A stretch of DNA of 61,587 nucleotides from Bacteroidales bacterium (GTDB lineage: Bacteria; Planctomycetota; Planctomycetia; Gemmatales; Gemmataceae), in NCBI GenBank assembly GCA_026931725.1, contig JAIXLE010000008.1, positions 2,827 through 64,413 on the forward strand, written 5' to 3'. The notes under the pieces were generated by a model. The model saw nothing but the letters and a program-made list of their open reading frames with translations. It was not told the origin of the DNA and did no database searches. Made by a program: the position numbers and the translations under genes. Positions 35,285 through 44,121 of the stretch are shown one piece after another (the first letter of the stretch is position 1; each line of letters starts with the position of its first letter).

Positions 35285-36763
35285 TCAAATAATTTGCCGA
35301 ATCGGGTCCGCGCCTTCAACACCGACGAGTCGTTGATCCAAACCACCGTAAAAATAACTCAAGCCGTTCGGGTCCAGGCCCATCTGCTGTAGCACGGTCG
35401 CGTGCAAGTTCCTGACGTGGAAGCGGTTCGCCACGGCGGCGGAGCCCAATTCATCGGTTTCGCCGATGCTGGTGCCGCCCTTGATGCCGCCGCCAGCCAT
35501 CCACATCGTGAAGCCGTAGGCGTTGTGGTCCCGACCAGTGCCGGTAGCGTACTCCGCAGTCGGTTGTCGGCCAAACTCGCCGCCCCAAATGATGATGGTT
35601 TCGTCCAACAACCCTCGGCGTTTCAGGTCCGTAAGCAGCCCCGCGATGGGTTTATCGGTGTCGCCCGCGTGTTTGCCGTGGTTCTTCACCATGTCGGTGT
35701 GCGCGTCCCAGTTGGCATCGTTGTGGTTGCCGCCACTGTAAATCTGAATGAAACGGACACCCCGTTCCACCAGTCGTCGAGCCAGCAGGCATTTTCGGCC
35801 AAACGTCTCAGTTCGGCTACCATCCACGCCGTAGAGATTGAGCGTTTCCCGTGTTTCCTGGCTGAAATCGACCGCTTCCGGGGCGTGCTGCTGCATCTTG
35901 TAGGCGAGTTCGTAACTGGCGATCCGCGCGGTGAGTTCGGAATATGATTCCCGGCCCGCAAGATGCTGCTGATTCTTCTCCTTCAGTCGGTCGAGCAGAT
36001 CGCGTTGCTGAGCTTTTGTCATCCCCGGTGGCAGGGCCAGATCCCGAATGGGGGTCTTGTCCGCGGAGACGACGACCCCCTGGTACGCGGCGGGCATGTA
36101 ACCGCTGGTCCAGTTTTGCGGACCACTGATCGGCCCGCCGGACGGATCGAGCATGACGACGAAACCGGGCAAGTTCTCATTCTCGGAGCCGAGGCCATAC
36201 GTCACCCACGAACCCATACACGGGTTGCCGCCGAGCAGTCGACCACTGTTCATCATGAGCATGGCCGAGCCGTGAATGGGCGACTCCGCATACATACTGT
36301 GAATGAAGGCGATGTCATCCACTTTCTGGCCGAGGTGCGGGAACAGGTCTGAGACATACTTCCCACATTGGCCGTACTGTTTGAATTTCCATTTCGGCCC
36401 GACGACTCGGCCCACGTTCTTGTGGCCACCTCGGCCAAACGTCTTGACGGGGATGGTCTTCCCATCGAGAGCATACAAGTTCGGCTTGTAGTCGAATGTT
36501 TCGATGTGGCTGGGGCCGCCATAACAGAAAATGAAGATGACCGCCTTCGCCTTGGCGGGGTGCATCGGTTTCTTCGGGGCCATCGGGTTGACGAACGTGG
36601 TTTTGCGGCCCAACTCGTTCGCGGCGGCCTGGGAGAAGAAGCCATCACGGGTGAGCATCCCTGTCAGGGCGAGGCCGCCGAAACCGGCACCGGCTTGCCA
36701 GACGAATTCCCGCCGAGTGCGACCGCAGAACTGGGAGTGAGACATCTTAGAATCCTCAGACAA
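35285..36763 (-). CDS. DUF1501 domain protein with Tat signal
   Basis: A 492-residue protein. The Tat-like N-terminus (GRTRREFVWQAGAGFGGLAL) precedes the DUF1501 alkaline-phosphatase-like/sulfatase-like fold (KAVIFIFCYGGPSHIETFDYKP, TIIIWGGEFGRQPTAEYATG, GRDHNAYGFTMWMAGGGIKG). DUF1501 genes normally lie directly beside PSD1/DUF1549/DUF1553 genes in planctomycetes; here a toxin-antitoxin-like pair separates them. Function is not established. Confidence 0.88.
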   Translation of the reverse strand: MSEDSKMSHSQFCGRTRREFVWQAGAGFGGLALTGMLTRDGFFSQAAANELGRKTTFVNPMAPKKPMHPAKAKAVIFIFCYGGPSHIETFDYKPNLYALDGKTIPVKTFGRGGHKNVGRVVGPKWKFKQYGQCGKYVSDLFPHLGQKVDDIAFIHSMYAESPIHGSAMLMMNSGRLLGGNPCMGSWVTYGLGSENENLPGFVVMLDPSGGPISGPQNWTSGYMPAAYQGVVVSADKTPIRDLALPPGMTKAQQRDLLDRLKEKNQQHLAGRESYSELTARIASYELAYKMQQHAPEAVDFSQETRETLNLYGVDGSRTETFGRKCLLARRLVERGVRFIQIYSGGNHNDANWDAHTDMVKNHGKHAGDTDKPIAGLLTDLKRRGLLDETIIIWGGEFGRQPTAEYATGTGRDHNAYGFTMWMAGGGIKGGTSIGETDELGSAAVANRFHVRNLHATVLQQMGLDPNGLSYFYGGLDQRLVGVEGADPIRQII

Positions 36764-36786
36764 TTGTATCAGGGAAAGAAGCGGGA

Positions 36787-37206
36787 TCAGGCCCAGACAT
36801 CGAGTTTGAGGCCGGGAATCTGTTCGTAATCCCGGCGATTGCGTGTCACCAAGGTAGCATCATGAGCGACCGCAATGGCCGCGATCCGCAGATCCTGCGT
36901 TCCCACCCGGAGCTTCGCGGCCCGCCACGCCGTGAAGATCGAATGCGCGATCGTCGTGTAGGCCAGAATCTGAAATCGTTTCAGGTCTGTCAGACTTTTA
37001 TCAAATTCCCGATAGGCCAGTTCCAGCGTCGAGAATCGCGGGTTCGACTGGGCCTTACGGATCGCATGCAATCGACCGCGCAGAATTTCTTCTGCCACCA
37101 CGATCGGAACATACTGATCCAGGGCCGCAACCGTGGTCAGCTGAGCCACGACACGCGGCTGACGCAGAAACAGATCGCTAAGGACATCGGAATCGAAGGC
37201 GGTCAT
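36787..37206 (-). CDS. PIN-domain protein (VapC-type toxin)
   Basis: A 139-residue PIN-fold protein. Acidic active-site candidates: FDSDVLSDL at the N-terminus, AEEILRG in the middle, and GTQDLRIAAIAVAHDATLVT with NRRDYEQIPGL near the end. VapC toxins are RNases acting on tRNA or rRNA. The start overlaps the stop of the upstream small gene by 4 bp (ATGA), the usual antitoxin-toxin arrangement. Confidence 0.8.
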   Translation of the reverse strand: MTAFDSDVLSDLFLRQPRVVAQLTTVAALDQYVPIVVAEEILRGRLHAIRKAQSNPRFSTLELAYREFDKSLTDLKRFQILAYTTIAHSIFTAWRAAKLRVGTQDLRIAAIAVAHDATLVTRNRRDYEQIPGLKLDVWA

Positions 37207-37502
37207 TCGGGAAACTCCCGGAGTTTTTCTTCATCACGTTGTCGATAGATTTCTGTGATGATTTCATCCCACTGTTCGCGGGCGGCATCATCTTGTTCGT
37301 ACCGCCCTGCCAGGGCCAGTAACCCTTGCGGTTCCACATCGAGAAAGAGCAATTCTCCCGCGGAAAGGTGCGTTTCCACCTCGGATCGCAGCGCGGCGAC
37401 GGCGCGTTCACGGGTGTCGGCGACCGCCCGCAATTGCGGAGCCCCTAGCACGCTGGCCACGCATTTTCCGTTCTGCTGTTCCACCCACACGGCGACGTTC
37501 AT
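37203..37502 (-). CDS. small protein, probable antitoxin partner
   Basis: A 99-residue protein: beta-rich start (NVAVWVEQQNGKCVASVLGA), a helix (TRERAVAALRSEVETHL), and an acidic helical tail (REQWDEIITEIYRQRDEEKL). No classical DNA-binding motif is obvious; the tail could wrap the toxin. Antitoxin role is inferred from position and the 4-bp overlap with the PIN gene. Confidence 0.6.
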   Translation of the reverse strand: MNVAVWVEQQNGKCVASVLGAPQLRAVADTRERAVAALRSEVETHLSAGELLFLDVEPQGLLALAGRYEQDDAAREQWDEIITEIYRQRDEEKLREFPE

Positions 37503-37524
37503 CGTTGGTTTCCTCAGTCCAGTT

Positions 37525-40071
37525 TCAGTCCAAATACACGAACTCGTTCGTGTTGAGAATCAGCAAGGCGTAGCGGGTCAGAGCCGTGCGGGCATCCAGT
37601 TTGTGTTGGGTCATCATCTGCTGGATGAAACCGAGATCCTGGGCCAGTTCCGCGTCGGTCGGTTTGCGTCCCGTGGTGAGCCGAATGGCACGGGCGACCT
37701 GGGCGGCCAGATCGTGTGGTGCTTCCCGCAGGAGTCGTTCCGCGAAGGCAGCCGCCTGCGTGGTCAGGAACTCGCCGTTCAGCATCCCGAGTGCCTGTGT
37801 CGGCACCGTGGTCGTGTAGCGAATCGGGCAGCTGCTCTCAGAATCCGCCTGATCGTGCGTGGCCAGGATTGGCACTTGCAGCGACCGCTTGATATGCACA
37901 TAGATACTCCGGCGGTTCGCCTCTTGCGGCGGCGAGGTCGGCCAACCTTCTCCTGGTCGAGACTGCCCCGCCAGCACTTCCAGTGGCAGCTTCGGATAGA
38001 CACTGGGGCCGAACTGCCGCAGGTTGAGGTTGCCCGCAATCGCCAGGATGGAGTCGCGGACCTCCTCCGCGGTCAATCGCCGCAGGTCGAAACGCCACCG
38101 CAGGGCGTTCGCGGGGTCGGCACCCAGGTTCCGGGCATCCGCCGCCGAGGATAACTGATAGGCGTTTGACAACATCAACAGCCGATGCATCCGTTTGATA
38201 GACCACGGCTTCGCGCCATCGGCTTGCCAAGTGGGTTGCACGAACTCGGACGCGAGCCAATCCAGCAACTCCGGGTGTGTCGGTTTCAGGCCGAGTTTGC
38301 CGAAATCGTTGGGGGACGGCACCAACCCCACGCCGAAATGGTAGTGCCAGAGCCGGTTCACCAGCACGCGTGCCGTGAGGGGATTCTTGGGCGACGCGAT
38401 CCAGTTGGCCAACGCCGTACGTCGGCCACTGGTGACCGCATCTGGGCCGGACTCGGGAATCTGCGGGTCCGGGAAACCGAGGACGCCGGGGAAGCCGGGT
38501 TGCACTTCCTGCGCGGGTGCGTGCGGGTTCCCACGAATCAGCAGATGCGTGGCCGGTGGTCGGGGGTCACAGTGGTTCACCGCCAGGGTGAATTCCTGAT
38601 ACGGATTCGGCCGCCGTTTGAGATCATCCCGCTGACGACGCAATTCCAGATACCGCGGTTTCAACAACGGATCGCGGAACGCGGGCACCTTCCGCACAAT
38701 CGCTTCCCGTTTGCCATCCTGCACGGCGAGTTGATCTTCAGGCACCATCTTCTGGATGGCGTAATCTTCCAGCGGGATCATCTGGGCTTCGAGCGATTCG
38801 ATCTTCTTGTGCCGTTCGGCGAGTTCCTTCTCATAGAGCTTGCGATTTTCCTGCGAGGTGATGTCCCGCTGACTGTATTTCGAGATCACCGAGCGGGTTT
38901 CGCTGTAGGGCCGAATGTCCCGGAAGAAAGCCACGAAACGGTAATAGTCCGCGTGCGGGAAGAAGTCGCCTTTGTGGTCGTGGCAACGGCAGCAGTTGAG
39001 TGTCATTCCGAGCATCGCCTGCCCGGTGACGGTGACGTAGTCATCGTAGCCATCGAACAGGGCCAGTTTCGGGTCAGCGGGTTCATCATCCCAGAGGCCG
39101 AGGCGGTAATATCCGGTGGCGGTGACGCAATCGGGGTCATCGCGGTTCAGTTCATCACCGGCGAGTTGCTCTCGGATGAAACGATCGTATGGCTTATCGT
39201 CATTGAAACTCCGAATGACGTAATCCCGATAGCGCCAAGCGTGGGGTTTCGGGCCATCGCGTTCAAAACCGTTCGTTTCGGCGTAGTGAACCAAGTCCAA
39301 CCAGTGCCGACCCCATTTCTCCCCGTATTGCGGTGAGGCGAGCAAGGTGTCGATGAGGCGAGCATAAGCATCCGGGGCAGGATCGGCCACGAACGCATCA
39401 ATTTGCTCTGGGGTCGGCGGAAGCCCGGTGAGATCGTAGTACGCCCGCCGACAGAGTACCGCCTTCGTGGCCGGGGCGACGGGGCGGATGCCCGCGGCTT
39501 CCTGTTTCGCCCGCAGGAAAGCATCGACGGGGGTTTTCACCCATGCCACATCTCGCACGGCTGGCAACGCGGGCCGCTGGACCGGCTGGTACGCCCAGTA
39601 GTTCTTGTCCGGGCCGACCGGGGGGCGTTCCACCCGTTTGCCGGTATCCGCGCCAGGGGTCCACGGTAGGCCATCGCGGACCCATTTGGTCAAGGTCGCA
39701 ATGGTCGCGGCTGGGAGTTTGCCACTGGGGGGCATTTCCAGACCATCACGGTAATGGATCGCGGACAGAAGCAGGCTCGCATCGGGTTTCTTCAGATCGA
39801 CCGCTGGCCCGGTATCTCCGCCTGCGAGCAACCCGGAACGACGGGTCATGTCAAGCCCGCCACGGAGTTTTTCAGGCTCCTGACCGTGGCACTTCAGGCA
39901 GTGCTGAGTCAGAATGGGCCGCACTTCCTTTTCAAAGAAAGCGACCTGAGCGGGCGTGAAGGTCGATGCTGGGGTGGGTTGCTGAGCCGGTTCCGCAGCC
40001 AGCAAGGCAACCGTGCCACCGCAGACGAGCGCGGCCATCCCGGCGGTACGGAGTGAAGGTAGTCTCGGCAT
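37525..40071 (-). CDS. PSD1 / DUF1549 / DUF1553 planctomycete cytochrome c protein
   Basis: An 848-residue secreted protein with signal text GMAALVCGGTVALLAAEP. A haem c site HCLKCHGQEPEKLRGGLDM lies near residue 57, in the planctomycete cytochrome C domain. DUF1549 follows (CRRAYYDLTGLPPTPEQIDAFV) and then DUF1553 (ALANWIASPKNPLTARVLVNR; HPELLDWLASEF; RAIRLTTGRKPTDAE). These proteins are highly expanded in planctomycetes, usually paired with DUF1501, and are suspected to act in extracellular polysaccharide use; the exact role is unproven. Confidence 0.92.
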   Translation of the reverse strand: MPRLPSLRTAGMAALVCGGTVALLAAEPAQQPTPASTFTPAQVAFFEKEVRPILTQHCLKCHGQEPEKLRGGLDMTRRSGLLAGGDTGPAVDLKKPDASLLLSAIHYRDGLEMPPSGKLPAATIATLTKWVRDGLPWTPGADTGKRVERPPVGPDKNYWAYQPVQRPALPAVRDVAWVKTPVDAFLRAKQEAAGIRPVAPATKAVLCRRAYYDLTGLPPTPEQIDAFVADPAPDAYARLIDTLLASPQYGEKWGRHWLDLVHYAETNGFERDGPKPHAWRYRDYVIRSFNDDKPYDRFIREQLAGDELNRDDPDCVTATGYYRLGLWDDEPADPKLALFDGYDDYVTVTGQAMLGMTLNCCRCHDHKGDFFPHADYYRFVAFFRDIRPYSETRSVISKYSQRDITSQENRKLYEKELAERHKKIESLEAQMIPLEDYAIQKMVPEDQLAVQDGKREAIVRKVPAFRDPLLKPRYLELRRQRDDLKRRPNPYQEFTLAVNHCDPRPPATHLLIRGNPHAPAQEVQPGFPGVLGFPDPQIPESGPDAVTSGRRTALANWIASPKNPLTARVLVNRLWHYHFGVGLVPSPNDFGKLGLKPTHPELLDWLASEFVQPTWQADGAKPWSIKRMHRLLMLSNAYQLSSAADARNLGADPANALRWRFDLRRLTAEEVRDSILAIAGNLNLRQFGPSVYPKLPLEVLAGQSRPGEGWPTSPPQEANRRSIYVHIKRSLQVPILATHDQADSESSCPIRYTTTVPTQALGMLNGEFLTTQAAAFAERLLREAPHDLAAQVARAIRLTTGRKPTDAELAQDLGFIQQMMTQHKLDARTALTRYALLILNTNEFVYLD

Positions 40072-40284
40072 GTGCGAATCTCAAGCAAATGGGACGACGA
40101 TTCCTCATTTTACCGCAATACCATCCGCCGTTACCACCAGGATTCCGATTCCACAATGTGGGAATGTGGGCCGTGGGCGAGCGGCCAGGAGAAAGAATCC
40201 TCAAGACTTCTTCACCCATCGCGGCAGCGGGGGAGATATATTGCCACTGATTCTTCCATTCCGAATCTCTGTGCTGGTGAAGTC

Positions 40285-40986
40285 ATGCAACCCGCGGAAC
40301 TCGATGCCCTCCTGCGTCAGACACTCACCGATCACAAGCTCTCCGGGAGCGAAAAATCGTCGTTGATCGACTGGGCGCATGCGCACATCGATTCCGATCA
40401 GGATCGGGGCGTGGCGCGGAGTCGCGTGTTTGAGATCGCCCGACAAGCGGCCACCGATGAGGAGGCTCGCCGGGTGTTATCGTGGGTGGAAGCCGCTTTG
40501 AAAGCCATTTTACCGCTCGGGGCGAATGTCGGTATGACTGACCCCGCGCACGCGCCAGCTGAAGCCTGTTTCAGCCCTGGTGATGCTTGCCTGGGCCAGA
40601 TTGCTCACCGATTCGCCGCCGTCCGCCGATTCGCGGATGTCTGCGTCTTCACGATTACCGATAACCGAATTGCCCGCGTAATCCTGGAAGCCCACCGGCG
40701 GGGCGTAAAAATCCGTATCATTTCCGATAACGAAAAAGCGCTCGATCCCGGTTCGGACATTGAGCAGCTCGCCGATGCGGGAATCCCCGTGCGTGTCGAT
40801 CGTTCGCCCTATCACATGCATCACAAATTCGCTTTATTCGACGATACTCGCCTACTGACCGGCAGTTACAATTGGACCCGCGGCGCGGCGGACCAGAACG
40901 CGGAAAATCTCGTCGACCTCGGCGACCCCCGGCTCATCACCGCGTTCCGCCGGGAGTTTGAGGCACTCTGGGAACGATTGACGTGA
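40285..40986 (+). CDS. phospholipase D-like (HKD) nuclease-type protein
   Basis: A 233-residue protein from the ATG at 40285. Residues 1-80 are helical; residues 100-230 hold one HKD motif, HMHHKFALFDDTRLLTGSYN, followed by NAENLVDLGDP. A single HKD means a working dimer, as in Nuc/Zucchini-type nucleases and cardiolipin hydrolases. No N-terminal signal is seen, so it is probably cytoplasmic. It lies close to the integrative element but outside the direct repeats. Confidence 0.8.
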   Translation: MQPAELDALLRQTLTDHKLSGSEKSSLIDWAHAHIDSDQDRGVARSRVFEIARQAATDEEARRVLSWVEAALKAILPLGANVGMTDPAHAPAEACFSPGDACLGQIAHRFAAVRRFADVCVFTITDNRIARVILEAHRRGVKIRIISDNEKALDPGSDIEQLADAGIPVRVDRSPYHMHHKFALFDDTRLLTGSYNWTRGAADQNAENLVDLGDPRLITAFRREFEALWERLT

Positions 40987-41187
40987 ACCCCGCACCCAGC
41001 GCACGGCACAGGAACGTCTCCTCAAGGCGGAGTGGTCAGGAAGCGGCCGCAGGCGACATCGGCAGATTTATTTAACATTGTAGAACACAGAGTTCAGCAG
41101 TCCGCTCACGCGGAAGTAACCGAAATGTCACGAAGAAGCGCGATAGCGTGGCCGGTCTGCTGCAGCAACTCGTTCGGACAACCGTTT

Positions 41188-41874
41188 TCAACGGAACGAC
41201 GAACTCACCTTGGGCCTGAGCAAGACAAACAACGACCAGATGCCAACCGGAAATCCAATCAGGAAACAGAAGCATCCTCCTGGCATGATGGCGAAACTGC
41301 CTGCCATCGATAACCAGTAACTCTTCAATCGGATCATGTTGAAACCGGCCCAGATCGCCATCGCCGATGCCACTGCGAAACTGAGCAGCATAGCGATGGC
41401 AAAAACTGCCCCCGCTCGGCCCTGCTTCTGGTCCTTCGTGGGTTTGTCCCCTCCTACCTTTTTGGCCTTATCCTGTTCGGTCGCAGCCTTTGCCGCCTTG
41501 CTCTCGGTACTCAACGGAGTGATGAATTCGTCCACGAAGCCGAAACCCGCTATGAACAGGTTGAACCCTAGCCCCATGAAACCGGTGACTATTAAAGCAA
41601 TCGCGGGCCACCTCACGATCGCTTTGGCGTTTAGAATTTGCATCGGGTCAGGCCGCAGCGTTTCACCGGCCACAACTCCAGGATTTTGTGCAAGCGTTTC
41701 ACCGGCCACAACTCCAGGATTTTGTGGATTGGCCAACGATTCGTTGACTCGCGCTGCGGCCTTTGAGTCCGCGTGCTTCTTCTGATCAACGAACCGGGCA
41801 TACAAAGGAATTAACACGCTGATCAATCCGATGACCGCGCCCACAAATGACAGAATCTCTTTGAACGTGTCCAT
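41188..41874 (-). CDS. membrane protein of unknown function with an internal 36-bp duplication
   Basis: A 228-residue protein with membrane segments at about 8-28, 88-110, 150-172 and 185-215. A soluble loop carries QNPGVVAGETL twice, reflecting a direct DNA repeat (41658-41690 and 41694-41726, period 36). A second lysine/alanine-rich loop reads KAAKAATEQDKAKKVGG. I recognise no family. It lies just outside the left direct repeat, with a region shared with the element upstream of it, so it may belong to an older insertion. Confidence 0.6.
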   Translation of the reverse strand: MDTFKEILSFVGAVIGLISVLIPLYARFVDQKKHADSKAAARVNESLANPQNPGVVAGETLAQNPGVVAGETLRPDPMQILNAKAIVRWPAIALIVTGFMGLGFNLFIAGFGFVDEFITPLSTESKAAKAATEQDKAKKVGGDKPTKDQKQGRAGAVFAIAMLLSFAVASAMAIWAGFNMIRLKSYWLSMAGSFAIMPGGCFCFLIGFPVGIWSLFVLLRPKVSSSFR

Positions 41875-41943
41875 AAATCTCTCATCATCAACTTGAGCAA
41901 AGATCCCATACAGTGAATATCTTGCCGAACCCCGTTCACTGAT

Positions 41944-42045
41944 ATGTAGGACACCGCCTTCCGCATTACCTTACCCTGCGGACGAGAGCGGCGTTCACGG
42001 ACACGGAATCCGAAAAAAGTTGTCAGCCGTTGCCCGGCCGAGTTG
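41944..42045. repeat. copy of the element's intergenic region, outside the left boundary
   Basis: About 100 bp here resembles 45226-45323 inside the element, with 41 consecutive identical bases (41999-42039 against 45275-45315). In both places it lies upstream of a minus-strand gene. It could be a promoter/regulatory region carried by related elements. Confidence 0.8.
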
Positions 42046-42148
42046 CAATGGCGATCGATTCGCTCGCTGCCGACGCTACGGGTTCATTGTGGACGCTATC
42101 CAACACCGTCCGCAACGGGAAGCCCCGCACGGCAACCAGCGACAAAAT

Positions 42149-42172
42149 CGCGGTGTGGAGCAACCCAGTTGT
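42149..42172 (+). pseudogene. tRNA-fMet 5'-half-like relic (left flank)
   Basis: CGCGGTGTGGAGCAACCCAG resembles the 5' part of the initiator tRNA (CGCGGCGTGGAGCAGCCCGG), in the opposite orientation to the intact gene at 55252-55326. Downstream text (TC.GGTACG.AA.GC.GTGCA) also matches that after the similar relic at 55093. Confidence 0.45.
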
Positions 42173-42233
42173 GTTCCTCTCACCATCGGGTACGAAATGC
42201 CGTGCATGAAGAGATAGGAAGGGGATAAAACAC

Positions 42234-42275
42234 AGAAAGGCCAGCATCCCATGCTATTGGAAAGCTGGCCTTTCT
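42234..42275 (-). terminator. hairpin after the displaced tRNA 3' fragment
   Basis: AGAAAGGCCAGC (42234-42245) pairs perfectly with GCTGGCCTTTCT (42264-42275). Read on the minus strand it follows the tRNA fragment and is followed by GTGTTTTATCC. Probably the original tRNA-fMet terminator, displaced by integration. Confidence 0.75.
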
Positions 42276-42296
42276 GTTGCCGTTTCAGGCTTTCGG

Positions 42297-42348
42297 AAGT
42301 TGCGGCGGTAGGATTCGAACCTACGACCTCCAGGTTATGAGCCTGGCG
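42297..42348. repeat. left attachment repeat (attL-type), 3' part of tRNA-fMet
   Basis: 52 bp identical to 55249-55300. It spans the tRNA 3' end back through the T arm and anticodon arm, and stops at GCCTGGCG. The tRNA sequence here (42300-42348) is a truncated copy without a 5' half. Confidence 0.92.
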
Positions 42349-42441
42349 TCGGAACCCGGAAACCCCTTTGCAACAAGCATCTTTCCTGATCCGGGGTACG
42401 GAATCGGGGTACGGTATCCGACAGAGCCGGGGGTCCCCGGC

Positions 42442-43518
42442 ATGGCACGCAAGAGCGTCGGCCCGTGGTTCTGGGAGGCGAAGAATGGGTGGTTTGTTCA
42501 CCTCAACGGGAAGCGGATCAATCTGAGAGTGAAGGGGTCGGAAAACGAGACTGAAGCGGTCAAGGCGTGGCACCGGCTGATGGCGGACGGGCCGAAGGCT
42601 CCCGTCAAGGAGGAGCCGAAGCCCGAGGTCACCGTGAAGACGGTGTTCGACGCTTTCCTCGCGGACGCGAAGGGGCGGGTGAAGGCGAACACCTACGCCA
42701 CTTACGACGGGCTTCTGAAGGCCGTCAACGAAGCTCACGGAGGTATGCGAGCCGAAGGCTTCACGGTTGCCGTCGCACTCGCCTTCGCCAACCGGCCACG
42801 GAAACCGGCATGGAGCAGTTCGCACAGGCACAATCTTCTCGGGGCGGTTGCCACGGCCTTCAAGTGGGCGGCTGCGGTCGGCCTGATCACCGACAACCCC
42901 CTGAAGGCGATGAAACGGCCCCCGAAGGCATCCAGGGGGGCGAAGGCCGTGGTGAGCCAGGACGCCCACGCGAAGCTCATGGACGCAGCCAACCCCGCCC
43001 TCCGGGTTCTGCTCACCCTGTTGCACGCAACCGGATGCCGGCCTTCCGAACTGGCGAAGCTGACGGCGGCGGATGTCGATTTCCCGAACGCTGTCGCCAT
43101 CCTTCAGGATCACAAGACGGCGGGGACCACCGGCAAGCCGCGAGTTGTCATCCTGACGCCGAAGGCCGTGGAAGTGCTGCGGGAACAAGCCGCCGTCAAC
43201 TTGACCGGGCCGCTTCTCAGGAACGCAAGGGGCGGGAAGTGGACGAAAGACGGGATCGGGTTGGCGATGAGAAGGGCGAGCAAGGCGGCGGGGGTGAAAG
43301 GAATTGCATACGGGTATCGCCACGGGTTCGCCACGGACGCCCTCGCCGCCGGTGTGCCAGACGCTCACGTCGCGGAACTGCTCGGCCACAGCGGCACGGC
43401 GATGCTGCACCGCCACTACTCGCACCTGGGCGGACGGGCACGGACGCTCCGGCAGGCTCTGGAGAACGTCCGGCCTGTCGAAGCAGCCGATCCGGCACCG
43501 ACCGATGCGGGTGCGTGA
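42442..43518 (+). CDS. int: tyrosine recombinase integrase
   Basis: A 358-residue protein from the ATG at 42442. The N-terminal arm-binding part (WFWEAKNGWFVHLNGKRI) is followed by a core-binding SAM-like domain (VFDAFLADAKGRVKANTYATY) and the catalytic domain: ATGCRPSELAKLTAADVD (first Arg), a Lys in the KTAGTTGKPR hairpin, YGYRHGFATDAL (second Arg; the usual leading His is Tyr), LLGHSGTAMLHRHYSHL (His and nucleophile Tyr). Upstream in-frame codons to 42277 run through the tRNA fragment and are not coding. It probably recombines the tRNA-fMet sites at 42297 and 55249. Confidence 0.92.
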   Translation: MARKSVGPWFWEAKNGWFVHLNGKRINLRVKGSENETEAVKAWHRLMADGPKAPVKEEPKPEVTVKTVFDAFLADAKGRVKANTYATYDGLLKAVNEAHGGMRAEGFTVAVALAFANRPRKPAWSSSHRHNLLGAVATAFKWAAAVGLITDNPLKAMKRPPKASRGAKAVVSQDAHAKLMDAANPALRVLLTLLHATGCRPSELAKLTAADVDFPNAVAILQDHKTAGTTGKPRVVILTPKAVEVLREQAAVNLTGPLLRNARGGKWTKDGIGLAMRRASKAAGVKGIAYGYRHGFATDALAAGVPDAHVAELLGHSGTAMLHRHYSHLGGRARTLRQALENVRPVEAADPAPTDAGA

Positions 43519-43584
43519 CCGCCTTACGGGGGTGGGGGGTTGAACCAGTCGTGCAGCGGGTAGATACCGGCCGAGGAGGTATCC

Positions 43585-44046
43585 ATGACCTGCGACGAGT
43601 ACGCCGCCTACCTGTTGACCGAGGCGTGGCGGAAGAAGAGGAAGGCCGCGATCCAGCGGGCCGGCGGCAGGTGTCAGGAGTGCCTCGCCGCCGGCCCACT
43701 GCACGTCCACCATCTGACCTACGAGCGGGTCGGCCGCGAGCGGCCGGATGACTTGATTGCCCTATGCCCCTGGCATCATCACTGTCGGCACAAGGGGACG
43801 CCGAGGTGCAAGAGGTGGGAAGCCCCGTCCTGCGGGGCCTCGACTATGTGCCCGACCTCAGCGGCCTTCGCCCGAGTGAGTCCACAATGGAGTAGCCAGA
43901 GGACGAGCATTTTGCGACGCACGTGGGCCTCGGGATGTCCTTACCGCTCGGCCTGGACAATCGCTTGTTCTGCATCCGAGAGTTTTACGCGAAACCATGC
44001 CATCTCTGCTCCTCCGCCGGGTTTGCTGCTCTTCATGGTTCAGTAG
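43585..44046 (+). CDS. HNH endonuclease-like protein with a probably degenerate C-terminus
   Basis: A 153-residue frame with a strong Shine-Dalgarno site (GAGGAGG at 43573-43579). Residues 1-75 form an HNH zinc domain: GRCQECLAAG, HVHHLTYERVGRERPDDL and ALCPWHHHCRHKG. After about residue 80 the sequence looks non-coding in this frame and overlaps a minus-strand transposase relic (43850-44036), so the original C-terminus was probably lost. HNH proteins nick or cut DNA; the role in the element is unknown. Confidence 0.7.
   Translation: MTCDEYAAYLLTEAWRKKRKAAIQRAGGRCQECLAAGPLHVHHLTYERVGRERPDDLIALCPWHHHCRHKGTPRCKRWEAPSCGASTMCPTSAAFARVSPQWSSQRTSILRRTWASGCPYRSAWTIACSASESFTRNHAISAPPPGLLLFMVQ
43850..44036 (-). 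pseudogene. transposase N-terminal relic (IS630-like)
   Basis: Read leftward from 44036: AWFRVKLSDAEQAIVQAER, an in-frame stop (TAA), then GHPEAHVRRKMLVLWLLHCG and LTRAKAAEVGHIVEA. This resembles the start of planctomycete IS630-like helix-turn-helix transposases. The rest of the gene is missing. Confidence 0.55.
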
Positions 44047-44121
44047 GATATTATAGAAACCGAGATACCAAACGGATCATCTCTGGCCGAGATGAGTATA
44101 ACTCTCAATTCTGTTCGGCGT

